The notes below the pieces were generated by a model. That model searched no databases, was not told where the DNA came from, and was given only the letters and a program-made list of their open reading frames with translations. DNA of 23,347 nt, from positions 1 to 23,347 of IMG/VR virus record IMGVR_UViG_3300022925_000184. One strand, 5' to 3'. The translations under genes and the position numbers were made by a program. Source of the stretch: a virus. Within the stretch, counting starts at the first letter, position 1. Every line of letters begins with the position of its first letter. Below are positions 8,952 to 16,286 of the stretch, one piece after another.

Positions 8952-9337
8952 TATGCTAAGTCTCCGTGAACGGTTGGGAATACACCCGACTGGTCATTAT
9001 AATCAAAACCACTATGACCAGCCCAAATTTCAAATTGGCCTGTCTGAGAATTTGGTGTGTAAATTAATGCGACTCTATCAAAGTAATTTGTTTGGTCTCT
9101 ACCAAAGCCCACGTTCACACAATAGTCGTCATTGTTCATATTGTTATTGATGTTGCACTGTGTTCTTCCTGTGCCTAAATCTGAAATCGAACTTTGATTG
9201 AAACTATCCAATGTAGACATTGTTCCTTCTTGGTCTACATTAGCCCAATGCTTCGCACTACCATTAACAACGAAGTCTGTAGTGAGTGACCCTGCGGTTG
9301 AATGGGTCAGTGTATCCGCTGCGATTGTTCCAGCCAT
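8951..9337 (-). CDS. Fibre-tip-like protein, third tandem paralogue, 128 aa
   Basis: The start is set at ATG 9337 (MAGTIAADTLTHS), overlapping the preceding stop as TAATG; an upstream in-frame ATG at 9358 would read seven extra residues inside the previous gene. It shares a core with the two upstream genes: an AKHW segment, then DSFNQSSISDLGTG, then an Asn-rich strand region, ending in GDLA. This layout (a short oligomerising N-terminus with a K-x-W, SFN-S-x-(I/L/V)-x-D-x-G-T-G module) is known to me from C-terminal modules of marine phage tail fibres. It is probably a trimeric beta-rich tip or receptor-binding component. The sequence past the motif differs strongly from its siblings, as expected for a receptor-facing part. 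Confidence 0.75.
   Translation of the reverse strand: MAGTIAADTLTHSTAGSLTTDFVVNGSAKHWANVDQEGTMSTLDSFNQSSISDLGTGRTQCNINNNMNNDDYCVNVGFGRDQTNYFDRVALIYTPNSQTGQFEIWAGHSGFDYNDQSGVFPTVHGDLA
8961..8965 (-). promoter_or_regulatory. Ribosome binding site inside the GDLA codons of fibre-tip gene 3
   Basis: GGAGA formed by the Gly-Asp codons at the gene's 3' end lies nine bases before ATG 8951 of the next gene. Confidence 0.65.
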
Positions 9338-9738
9338 TATGCAAGGTCTCCACAACAATTCATAGTAGTGTTATTTACGTCAATATTAGTGCCGGTAGAA
9401 TTACGGGCAGGGAAAATTTCAATACTGCTGGTGAGTTGTTCATCAAGGACCGTGTAAGAACCCATAGAAGGTGATGATTGTAAAGCCACACTCATCGCTG
9501 ATGAATATTCTTCCTGTGCGTTAAAATTATTAGAGAAATTATAGCGGCATTGACCAGTTGCAACATCTGTCACGCTTCCAATGTTAAAACTGTCGAACAC
9601 ACTGTTGTTTATACTGTCATACGAAATCCACATTTTGTTCAGCGCAGATTGCATTTTGAAGGTAACAGAACTATCAGTCACTGTAACGTCACCAGCGGTG
9701 GTCTTGCCAGTGAGTTTGTCTGTAATAATCTCACTCAT
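9337..9738 (-). CDS. Fibre-tip-like protein, second tandem paralogue, 133 aa
   Basis: It starts MSEIITDKLTGKTTAG, a typical opening of short phage fibre modules, and has the shared core: KMWISYD, then DSFNIGSVTDVATG, then an Asn/Phe strand segment (YNFSNNFN), and the common GDLA end. It is the most divergent of the three copies. Cysteines appear near the end (MNCCGDLA). It overlaps the upstream copy by four bases (ATGA) and the downstream copy by one (TAATG). It is probably a beta-structured trimeric component at the distal fibre or tail tip. A different specificity from its siblings is suggested by the unrelated middle-to-end sequence, but no receptor can be inferred. Confidence 0.75.
   Translation of the reverse strand: MSEIITDKLTGKTTAGDVTVTDSSVTFKMQSALNKMWISYDSINNSVFDSFNIGSVTDVATGQCRYNFSNNFNAQEEYSSAMSVALQSSPSMGSYTVLDEQLTSSIEIFPARNSTGTNIDVNNTTMNCCGDLA
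9347..9351 (-). promoter_or_regulatory. Ribosome binding site inside the GDLA codons of fibre-tip gene 2
   Basis: GGAGA from the Gly-Asp codons lies nine bases before ATG 9337 of the third paralogue. Confidence 0.65.
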
Positions 9739-10109
9739 GCTAAGTCTCCGTGATTAGCAAGACCAACTATAGAAACGTCTTGTCTTGTGTTTGCTCCGTA
9801 GCGAAACGTAGAGATGTCGGTAGTCGTTGTTGTATAACTTATTGTTACAACATTTCCTGTGTCCGTTGTTACATCTCTCCCTGATGCTGGTACAGAAATA
9901 TAATTTGAATCTGCAAAAGCATTTGAAAAAGTTACTTTGTAATCACCTGTTCCAACATCAGTTAAACTAGAAACATTAAAACTATCTCGTTCAGCAATAG
10001 TTCCAGTCCCATTAAAATTAACCCAAGCCTTCGCCGCACTCTGCCCAGTCAGCGTAACCGGACTACTGCCATCATTCGCTACAATTGTATCTGCTTTTAA
10101 TGTACTCAT
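9735..10109 (-). CDS. Fibre-tip-like protein, first tandem paralogue, 124 aa
   Basis: ATG 10109 (MSTLKADTIVANDGSSP) is chosen because it overlaps the fibre stop as TAATG and gives the usual M-S-T-L-K-x-D/N-T-I start of such modules; the ATG at 10124 would add five residues inside the fibre gene. The core AAKAWVNFNGTG, then RDSFNVSSLTDVGTGDY, then VTFSNAF is the clearest match of the three to modules seen at the ends of long fibres in marine phages. The protein ends HGDLA. It directly follows the large fibre, so it may assemble onto it, or be a separately encoded fibre tip. The role is inferred from motif and context. Confidence 0.8.
   Translation of the reverse strand: MSTLKADTIVANDGSSPVTLTGQSAAKAWVNFNGTGTIAERDSFNVSSLTDVGTGDYKVTFSNAFADSNYISVPASGRDVTTDTGNVVTISYTTTTTDISTFRYGANTRQDVSIVGLANHGDLA
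9745..9749 (-). promoter_or_regulatory. Ribosome binding site inside the GDLA codons of fibre-tip gene 1
   Basis: GGAGA from the Gly-Asp codons lies six bases before ATG 9738 of the second paralogue. Confidence 0.65.
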
Positions 10110-11611
10110 TATACCACCGTCCAAGTTTCGCCAGTGCCAACTGTTACCGTCACACCAGTATTGATTGTGATTGGGCCAGCCGACATTGCGTTCTTGCCAT
10201 TTGTAATTGTGTAATTTGTGGTTACTGTTTGACCATTCTCATAGAATATCTGGTCAGAGCCACCGCCTGTTGCACCAGCCGAAATCCCTGTCAGGGCTGA
10301 ACCATCACCAGTGTAGCTTGTCGCCGCAACAGTACCGGTTACTGTTATGCCTGTAGCAGATGTTTCTAGTTTTTTACCATTGTCATAGTAAAGTTCCACG
10401 TTTGATGTTTCAGAACTAACTTCTTGAACTTTAATACCAGTTTCAAATCCACCACTGCCACCGTTCGCAGAAAAGATAAGGCTGCCTCCACGAATATAAG
10501 TAGTCCCAGAGCCTTGAATAAGAGCGTTTGAACCGTCACTTTTGATTGTCAAATCGCTTCCGGCACCGAACACGGCCTGCACATCATCGCTAAAGGTCAA
10601 GTCACCGGATGTCTTCGTATCCGCTGCATCTGAACGAAGAAACTGTGTGCTATCCAGTGAGTCTAACGTCGCGGCGTTACCTCCGTCCCCAGACGTAATA
10701 AACCCACTATCATTGTTGAAGCCGGAAATATTGATATTCCCTTTGGTTAGCTTCTTTTGATTACCGCCTGCATCGACTACAGCAAAGAAGTCACCGTCAC
10801 CATCCGAAGTTGACGTGGTGAGTTCGTTTAGGTCGAGAGAAAGGGTGTGTGCAATCCCCTCACCCGAAGTAGCCCCGGTAGAGTCGATACCAGTACCGCC
10901 AGTAATAGTACCAACGTAGTTTCCAGTCGTGTCGGTTCCCAGTGCAACAGAGTTAGCCTGAATCGTAGCTGTGCCTGTTACGTTGCCTGAACCGTCAAAT
11001 GAAGCAGATGTCCATACCACATCGCCAGTCATTCCAATGGTACGGCCTGTTGCAAGGGCGGTAGCCGTAGTAGCCGTAGCAGCATTACCTGAAGTGTCTT
11101 GATTGCCTGAAGTATTTACACCGGGAAGGTTGATATTAGCAGTACCATTAAAAGACACGCCACCTATGGTTCTTGCAGTCTCTAACGAAGTAGCCGTATC
11201 TGCGTTACCAGTCACATCCCCTGTTAGTGCAGCCGTTATTGTTCCGGCAGAAAAATTGCCACTTGCATCGCGGGAAACAATAGTGTTTGCCGTGTTTGCA
11301 TTAGTGGCATTGGATGTAACTGTAAATGTTGCGCCTTCAGCACTTGCTGAACCAGACAGACCCACACCGCTTACCGCTCCGGTTGCAACGTAGTTGCCGG
11401 TTGTTTTCGTACCTAGAGCAACCGCGTTGTTGGCGATACCTGCTGCAGCAATCTGCGGTCCTTCTCCGGTTGTGCCATCGTGACTATGCCCCGAAGACGC
11501 ATCAAATGCAGATTGAAGCGCATCAAACTCGCCGTCGAGGTCAGAAGCGTTGATTACGTTTCCGTCTGCTATATTGTTTGATGTGTCATTTCTGGTGTAA
11601 CCTGTACCCAT
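10109..11611 (-). CDS. Tail fibre protein, 500 aa
   Basis: The N-terminus (MGTGYTRNDTSNNIADGNVINASDLDGEFDAL in shape, with a later GHSHDGT) is the common virion-attachment start of phage fibres. Residues of about 60-300 are Gly/Thr/Asn/Ala-rich repeats, including LTGDVTGNADTATSLETART and two TTGNYV units, typical of trimeric beta-helical shafts. A KKLTKGNINISGF block and an ATSYTGDGSALTGI block occur further on. The C-terminus is short beta sequence ending GTGETWTVV, with no peptidase or depolymerase motif visible. A TAGGAGAT ribosome site precedes ATG 11611. It lies between the nozzle gene and three fibre-tip-like genes, consistent with the main host-binding fibre of a short tail. Confidence 0.88.
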   Translation of the reverse strand: MGTGYTRNDTSNNIADGNVINASDLDGEFDALQSAFDASSGHSHDGTTGEGPQIAAAGIANNAVALGTKTTGNYVATGAVSGVGLSGSASAEGATFTVTSNATNANTANTIVSRDASGNFSAGTITAALTGDVTGNADTATSLETARTIGGVSFNGTANINLPGVNTSGNQDTSGNAATATTATALATGRTIGMTGDVVWTSASFDGSGNVTGTATIQANSVALGTDTTGNYVGTITGGTGIDSTGATSGEGIAHTLSLDLNELTTSTSDGDGDFFAVVDAGGNQKKLTKGNINISGFNNDSGFITSGDGGNAATLDSLDSTQFLRSDAADTKTSGDLTFSDDVQAVFGAGSDLTIKSDGSNALIQGSGTTYIRGGSLIFSANGGSGGFETGIKVQEVSSETSNVELYYDNGKKLETSATGITVTGTVAATSYTGDGSALTGISAGATGGGSDQIFYENGQTVTTNYTITNGKNAMSAGPITINTGVTVTVGTGETWTVV

Positions 11612-11613
11612 AT

Positions 11614-13137
11614 TTATCTCCTACCATATGTGCCGTATTCTAGGGTTGCGGCATCGATGGTGAATACTGCGTCTGTGTTAAGCCCTGTTGTTTCGTACAG
11701 GATTGATACCGTAAAACCAGAGCCAACTGTCTGTACATCAAAAATAGCTTTTTGTTTGCTGCCAAATAGAGATGTACCAAATATACCTGAACCGTATGTA
11801 ATAGATGCCCCTGCGCTTGTACTCAAGATTGAATCTGGCTGGGGGCTGGTTGGTTGGTCAAAGTCAAACTTTAAAGAGTATTCTAAGTCAAAATCGCCGT
11901 TAACATCTAGATACGTAGTGCCTTTATAAATTGTTTTGCGAACAGCCGGGTCATTTAAAGGGACGAACGGAGTTGCAAAAGTTGCGGGTATGTCAACGCC
12001 ATCGAAACTATTGCCCTGCTCCATCTGATATACGTAACCATCTGATGCAGCAAAATAGATTCTTTCCGCGAACCCGTCGTACTCACTAAATGTCACGAAG
12101 GCGTTAATGCCTCGAATGTCATTCCAAGAAATGCCTTCCTGCAATTGTGTGCCTGCTATACCTTTTGCTGCTTCGTTACTAAACGCAGAGTTGTATCCAA
12201 ACAAACGATACTGACTCTTTTCCCGAATAACTGTGCTGCTAAATCCTCCCGGACTAGATGATATTAAATCAATCATTTCAGTCTGAATGGGTTTCGATAT
12301 AACTCCCAAACTAAAGTCGCCTACGCGGTCCGTAGCAGAAAACAAACGAAGGCCGTCGGGACCTAAGAAAACAACATCGCCGCCAATCTCTTGTATTGTG
12401 TCTGCTGCTACACAGCCCAAGTCACGTGACACAGGCTGAAGTTGAAAATCTGCGATACTGTTACCAACTAAGCGATTTATGGTGTTTTCACTAAATATAA
12501 TCAACTGTTCGCGAAATACAATCAAACCAGTAATCGTATCAGCTATGTTTATTATACCACCGCCGCTTGCACTTGTAAAGTCATCATCTTCATAGGGTGC
12601 AGAAAAAACGAGACTTTTGTCGTTTCCAAGAAAAACATGGTTCTTAAAATTGACGATATGGCTAGAACCAGACGTATCCGAAGGTAGCGAGGATAGCTGT
12701 TCGAAGGTTGTACCGTCAAAGCGAAACGGTTTACCCGTCCCGTCCACAATCATTAATTTATCGGTCCCATCTAAGTTGTACCTTAGAAATCGAAGTTTTC
12801 CAGAGCCACCTAAATTAACACCTGCGCTGCTATAGGTTGCGTTATCCGTTACCTGTGTCCAACCGGAACCTGTTGAAAAGAAAAGGTCATCCCCTCTAGC
12901 TGCAAACACTTTATCATCATATCGGGTTATGCCGCGAACATTATCTGCATTAGTCAGAGCATTAGTATCAAACTTCTCAAACCCTTCGATACGACGATAT
13001 CCACCAAAAACCGACGGTTCGAAATTACGAAGGATTCGTGCAGAACCCGGAGCCTGAATACCTTGTTGGAACGGAGAAAGGTTTGTAATCAAACCACCCT
13101 TGAACTCAAAGGCATGTGTTTGCCAACGGTCAGGCAT
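11614..13137 (-). CDS. Tail nozzle / tail tubular B-like protein, 507 aa
   Basis: The start (HAFEFKGGLITNLSPFQQG), then a GSARILRNFEPSVFGGYRRIEGFEKF block (shown here only as landmarks at about 30-55) and repeated strand motifs (VFAARGDDLFFST; FKNHVFLGNDKSLVF; REQLIIFSENTINRLVG; DVVFLGPDGLRLFS) indicate a beta-propeller-like protein. In short-tailed phages such proteins (P22 gp10, T7 gp12, SU10 nozzle) sit below the adaptor and form the lower tail channel. Its gene directly follows the adaptor (TAATG overlap at 13137) and precedes the fibre, which is the expected order. The last 100 residues are a separate beta-rich domain. The assignment rests on fold-type sequence pattern and neighbours. 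Confidence 0.78.
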   Translation of the reverse strand: MPDRWQTHAFEFKGGLITNLSPFQQGIQAPGSARILRNFEPSVFGGYRRIEGFEKFDTNALTNADNVRGITRYDDKVFAARGDDLFFSTGSGWTQVTDNATYSSAGVNLGGSGKLRFLRYNLDGTDKLMIVDGTGKPFRFDGTTFEQLSSLPSDTSGSSHIVNFKNHVFLGNDKSLVFSAPYEDDDFTSASGGGIINIADTITGLIVFREQLIIFSENTINRLVGNSIADFQLQPVSRDLGCVAADTIQEIGGDVVFLGPDGLRLFSATDRVGDFSLGVISKPIQTEMIDLISSSPGGFSSTVIREKSQYRLFGYNSAFSNEAAKGIAGTQLQEGISWNDIRGINAFVTFSEYDGFAERIYFAASDGYVYQMEQGNSFDGVDIPATFATPFVPLNDPAVRKTIYKGTTYLDVNGDFDLEYSLKFDFDQPTSPQPDSILSTSAGASITYGSGIFGTSLFGSKQKAIFDVQTVGSGFTVSILYETTGLNTDAVFTIDAATLEYGTYGRR

Positions 13138-13817
13138 TAAACAGACCTTGCATATACATGCTCATTTACAAGAAGAGTTCGCATCTGCTTAATACCATCT
13201 TCAAATTTACGAAGAGCGATAGACGCAGACTCTAAATTGTCGCGAAACATATAGGAGTGGTACATTGCACCATCTACAATTACGTGCTTAAACCGAAATG
13301 GAATAGTTGGCACATCATCGTAAACTTCTAAATCAGCAGGAAACATAAAGAACTCGTACTCAATCGTGTATGCTGCGTCGGGCATAGGAGCAACAATAAT
13401 ATCACCATCTTGAGAACGAACTACATATTCAGGTGCCTGACCTTTTGATGTGTCTGTTTCATATTCTTGGTCTATATATCGTGATATATACTCATCGTAA
13501 CTCATTTGCTTTAGGAGTCTTGCAGACCCTACACCTAATGCTGTGCTGCGAGCAAGACGAACCGTGTCAAAATCTGTATACTTGGCATTATCCGGCAAAG
13601 GATAGCGAAGTTCACCTGCGGTTAAAATAATATCATCTGTATTGTGATTAAAAGGCCAACTAAAATGTTTTTGATTCACATCACGAACAGAGGAATTTAC
13701 AGCATCTTTAATTTGCGAGTAAAAGCCTGTTGTCGATGCAAAGTTGCTAGATGTAAGTTCCGTTTCGTTGAGGCGGCGACAAACTTCGTTGGTTAAACTG
13801 AGGTAGTTATACGCCAT
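13137..13817 (-). CDS. Head-tail adaptor protein (SU10/T7 gp11 type), 226 aa
   Basis: The N-terminal helix (NYLSLTNEVCRRLNETELT), a FYSQIKDAVNSSVRDVNQKH helix, a Trp-Pro-Phe turn (FSWPFN) and a strand block starting LTAGELRYPLP match the layout I know from short-tail adaptor proteins that dock under the portal. Later landmarks are EYVVRSQDGDIIVAPMPD and IEYEFFMFPADLE, followed by a C-terminal helical bundle (about 165-226). Size (about 220 aa) fits the family. The gene order small Ig-like protein - adaptor - nozzle - fibre supports the call. Overlaps of the TAATG type join it to both neighbours. Confidence 0.78.
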   Translation of the reverse strand: MAYNYLSLTNEVCRRLNETELTSSNFASTTGFYSQIKDAVNSSVRDVNQKHFSWPFNHNTDDIILTAGELRYPLPDNAKYTDFDTVRLARSTALGVGSARLLKQMSYDEYISRYIDQEYETDTSKGQAPEYVVRSQDGDIIVAPMPDAAYTIEYEFFMFPADLEVYDDVPTIPFRFKHVIVDGAMYHSYMFRDNLESASIALRKFEDGIKQMRTLLVNEHVYARSV

Positions 13818-14137
13818 TAGTTCTTCTCCACTACACGGATGCGAACTTCCTGTTCGCGAACAGTTGCATCACTCGCTGTCATACGGCACACAATTTTATA
13901 GGTTGTAAAGGCTGTACCGCTTCCCAGATAAATAGTAGCTATAGTGTTCGTGTTAGTGCGGCTAACTAACTGTAGACCATTTACAATCTGGCTATCTGAC
14001 CACGTTTGTAACACACCATTCTCATCATATATTTTCCAAATAAGCGAAGAGATTGTGTCTGTATCTAAAGCCGGACCCCAGTTTATAGAATAATCTAACT
14101 GGTCATCCGGGTCTTTATCCTGCCATTTAAGAGACAT
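13817..14137 (-). CDS. Small Ig-like structural protein, possible fibre-tail adaptor, 106 aa
   Basis: Residues 1-25 (LKWQDKDPDDQLDYSINWGPAL) lead into a beta sandwich-like domain with IIWKIY-type strands, a GLQLVSRTNTNTIATIYLG middle and a C-terminal YKIVCRMTASDATVREQEVRIRVVEK strand pair. The pattern of D-x-x-L-D-Y...W...L...D-x-I-S...W...G-x-x-G-T-x-Y-x-V/I-x-x-x-x-T-x-D-G/A-x-x-R resembles small proteins annotated as fibre-tail adaptors or tail-tip Ig-like proteins. It precedes the adaptor gene and follows the repeat protein, with TAATG overlaps on both sides. A virion role is likely; the precise place is uncertain. Confidence 0.65.
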   Translation of the reverse strand: MSLKWQDKDPDDQLDYSINWGPALDTDTISSLIWKIYDENGVLQTWSDSQIVNGLQLVSRTNTNTIATIYLGSGTAFTTYKIVCRMTASDATVREQEVRIRVVEKN

Positions 14138-15471
14138 TATGCAGCCCTTCTTTGATTACTTGTTTCTTTTGGTTGGACAGTTACTACCCGGTCACGATTA
14201 TACGCACTCGCTGCTCCTACGGCTACGGAACGTAATATCAAAGCTTCTGGAACAACATGCACTACATGTTTTCTATCGTATGCTGAAGCAACAAATACGG
14301 TTACAATTCCGGTTACTGTCACAGTTCCTATGGAAAAAGTGCCTACAACTCCAGTTGGTGTAACACTGTTGCCAACACCCACAGAACCTATGGAGCCAGT
14401 ACCTGCAACACCTGTTATCGTAACAGTATTACTAATACCTACAGAGCCTATTAAACCTGTAGCTGATACACTGGCTAATGCTTCAGTTGGTTTTTCGTTA
14501 ACCGTGTTTACAAAACCAGTAGCTGATACTCCGGTTAATACCGTAGTGGCACCTAGTCTTGTTACTACTGTATTTACGGAACCAGTAGCTGATACTCCTG
14601 ATAGTGTAATACTACTATCTGCTGTTACGCCAACAGTGTTAACAGAACCTGTAGCAGATACTCCTGATAGTGTAATACTACTATCTGCTGTTATAGTAAC
14701 AGTGTTAACAGAGCCTGTTGCTGATACACTTGCAAGCTTTTCCGTCAAGTTAACTTGTACAGAATTAACTACACCAGTGGCACCTACGCCAGAAGCAATA
14801 GTCTCACTAACATCTACTTCAAATCCACCAACTACTACTGGAGCAATTGTTCCTGTAGAAGACACCCCTGTTAGTGTAATACTGCCATCTGCTGTTGTAC
14901 TGACAGTGTTAACAACACCCGTAGCAGATACGCCGGTTATTGTTACTCTAATACCTGTAGTAGTGTTAACAGTATTGACCGAACCAGTTGCAGAAACCCC
15001 TGTCAGTGTGGTGCTATTACCTATACCAACAGTATTGACAGAGCCTGTAGCTGATACGCCTGTTAAAGTAGTAGTGGCATCCGCTGTTGTATTAACTGTG
15101 TTAACTACGCCTGTAGCAGAAACACCTGTTAACGTGGTGCTAGTATCCGCTGTTGTACTGACAGTGTTAACTGTGCCTGTAGCAGATACTCCGGTCAGCG
15201 TAGTGCTGGCATCCGCTATTGTATTAACTGTGTTAACTGTGCCTGTAGCAGAAACACCTGTTAACGTAATGTTAGCATCTGCTATTGTATTAACTGTGTT
15301 AACTGTGCCTGTAGCGGATACACCTGCCAGTGCTTCACTAACATTTTCTGTGACAGAGCCTACAGACCCTGCGGCACCAACTCCAGTGTTTATAGTTACA
15401 AAGTATTCGCCATACCGTGCAGTGCCGTAGACACCAGTACCATAATTAGCTTGGTTTAGGGTAACGGACAC
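14137..15471 (-). CDS. Tandem-repeat beta-rich virion protein, 444 aa
   Basis: After an N-terminal Tyr/Gly segment (NYGTGVYGTARYGEYFV, residues 9-25), the protein consists of about 17 copies of a 20-22-residue unit with the consensus GVSATGxVNTV and then a variable TxAxxxxTLT linker. The C-terminus (390-444) carries two diverged copies of ASAYxRxxVVxVxPE. The unit looks like a stacked two-strand beta repeat, suggesting a fibrous shaft or a capsid/tail surface protein. No catalytic motif is present. Translation appears to start at GTG 15471, with only a weak ribosome site after the previous stop 13 bases away. Sequence upstream of that GTG is occupied by the preceding gene. Copy number probably varies between relatives. 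Confidence 0.75.
   Translation of the reverse strand: MSVTLNQANYGTGVYGTARYGEYFVTINTGVGAAGSVGSVTENVSEALAGVSATGTVNTVNTIADANITLTGVSATGTVNTVNTIADASTTLTGVSATGTVNTVSTTADTSTTLTGVSATGVVNTVNTTADATTTLTGVSATGSVNTVGIGNSTTLTGVSATGSVNTVNTTTGIRVTITGVSATGVVNTVSTTADGSITLTGVSSTGTIAPVVVGGFEVDVSETIASGVGATGVVNSVQVNLTEKLASVSATGSVNTVTITADSSITLSGVSATGSVNTVGVTADSSITLSGVSATGSVNTVVTRLGATTVLTGVSATGFVNTVNEKPTEALASVSATGLIGSVGISNTVTITGVAGTGSIGSVGVGNSVTPTGVVGTFSIGTVTVTGIVTVFVASAYDRKHVVHVVPEALILRSVAVGAASAYNRDRVVTVQPKETSNQRRAA
14301..15381 (-). repeat. Coding tandem repeat, about 17 units of 60-66 bp
   Basis: Period is 66 bp (22 codons), with some 60-bp units. The units between about 15060 and 15330 are nearly identical at DNA level, for example a repeated ttaactgtgcctgtagc segment, which indicates recent duplication. 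Units outside that stretch are more diverged. Boundaries are approximate. Confidence 0.8.
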
Positions 15472-15484
15472 GGGGGTTTACTTT

Positions 15485-15922
15485 CTAAGCTATGCGAATT
15501 ACAGCATTAGATGCGTCAGCAGCAGGAAATTCAATTGTTAAGTCACCGGCAGTAGCAGAAACAGTCCCACCAAAGTCGATAACGGCAATTGCAGAGTTAG
15601 AGTTTGCTGTATTGTAGATAATACAACCATCAGTTGATACAGTTACGTTTGAAAATACTTCATCAGTAAAGTCAACGATGGCAGTAGTACCGCTAACTGA
15701 AATAGACGCACCGTCTAAGACTTGTCCACCGGCAGAGTAGCCTGTACCTGATGCTTCGTCTGAATTTCCTGTCACGTCTGAGTAGTTAGTTGTTGCCGCA
15801 CCATAGGTTCCTGATGGGGACGCTTTGATGAGAGCAATTTTAAGTGAGTCTGTGTCTAAATCGTGTAAACCACCTAGAAGCTCGGACTTAAAGCTGGTAC
15901 ACATTGCAGTTGTGATTGCCAT
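15485..15922 (-). CDS. Beta-rich virion protein, 145 aa
   Basis: It starts MAITTAMCTSFKSELLGGLH, a pattern I recall from a widespread small virion protein of marine phages in which the N-terminal M-C-T-S-F-K block is followed by LKIALIKAS, a YSDVTGNSDEASGTGYSAGG loop and a hydrophobic CIIYNTANSNSAIAVIDFG block. Residues are rich in Ser, Thr, Ala and Asp, with no long helix. It is likely a tail or head surface protein. A strong AAGGAG ribosome site lies eight bases before ATG 15922. It is followed after 13 bases by the repeat protein, suggesting that both contribute to one external structure. The exact location in the virion is unknown. Confidence 0.7.
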   Translation of the reverse strand: MAITTAMCTSFKSELLGGLHDLDTDSLKIALIKASPSGTYGAATTNYSDVTGNSDEASGTGYSAGGQVLDGASISVSGTTAIVDFTDEVFSNVTVSTDGCIIYNTANSNSAIAVIDFGGTVSATAGDLTIEFPAADASNAVIRIA

Positions 15923-15945
15923 TTGGTATTCTCCTTATAGGCAGT

Positions 15946-16284
15946 TTACAAGGAAGTTTCGAAAAACTCCTCAAGGGATATTGAAATATTTACGGAACTA
16001 TTTGCGCTTGCAAGGCCCCTTAGTTTGTCACCACCGATTAAATACAAGGGGTAATCTGTAATCTGTAGTAACGAATTTGCTGGCAGTTCTACTGTTTCAG
16101 CAAGAGTGTGAAATGTTGTGGTTGATGCTTCGTACCAGTCTAGGCTAAACGTAACCGACGAGCCGGAAGCATTGTTGATGTAGATGCTGTTGATGTCGGT
16201 TGTGAACCGTGTCGGAACCGTATAAATGTCTTGGTTGCCTGTGGTGAGTTCCAGAGCAAGGGTGCGTTTTTTACGTTCTGGCAT
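15946..16284 (-). CDS. Small beta-rich structural protein, 112 aa
   Basis: After a basic start (MPERKKRTLALEL), the protein is a run of beta strands: IYTVPTRFTTDINSIYINNA, VTFSLDWYEAS, HTLAETVELPANSLLQIT and a final ISLEEFF. This looks like a compact beta sandwich of the kind used for head decoration or tail-tip parts in phages. It sits two bases after the 249-aa virion protein gene, so translation is likely coupled (no strong ribosome site before ATG 16284). No enzyme motif is present. The gene's family is not firmly identified; membership in the virion is inferred from fold type and neighbours. Confidence 0.7.
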   Translation of the reverse strand: MPERKKRTLALELTTGNQDIYTVPTRFTTDINSIYINNASGSSVTFSLDWYEASTTTFHTLAETVELPANSLLQITDYPLYLIGGDKLRGLASANSSVNISISLEEFFETSL

Positions 16285-16286
16285 CT

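Noticed and set aside
9338-9358. Seven-residue N-terminal extension of the third fibre-tip protein
   Set aside because: It lies within the previous gene's end; the TAATG start at 9337 has an embedded GGAGA site and gives the usual N-terminus.
8951-11611. Diversity-generating retroelement target in the fibre region
   Set aside because: No reverse transcriptase gene or template-like near-copy of a variable region is seen in the window.
14301-15381. CRISPR-like or other non-coding repeat array
   Set aside because: The period is a multiple of three, units adjoin without unique spacers, and the frame is kept throughout; it is a coding tandem repeat.
14330-15430. A 366-codon plus-strand open frame
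   Set aside because: It is exactly antisense to the repeat protein; the lack of stops is carried along by the repeated units, and the product is a matching low-complexity Pro/Thr/Val repeat with no ribosome site context in an otherwise all-minus window.
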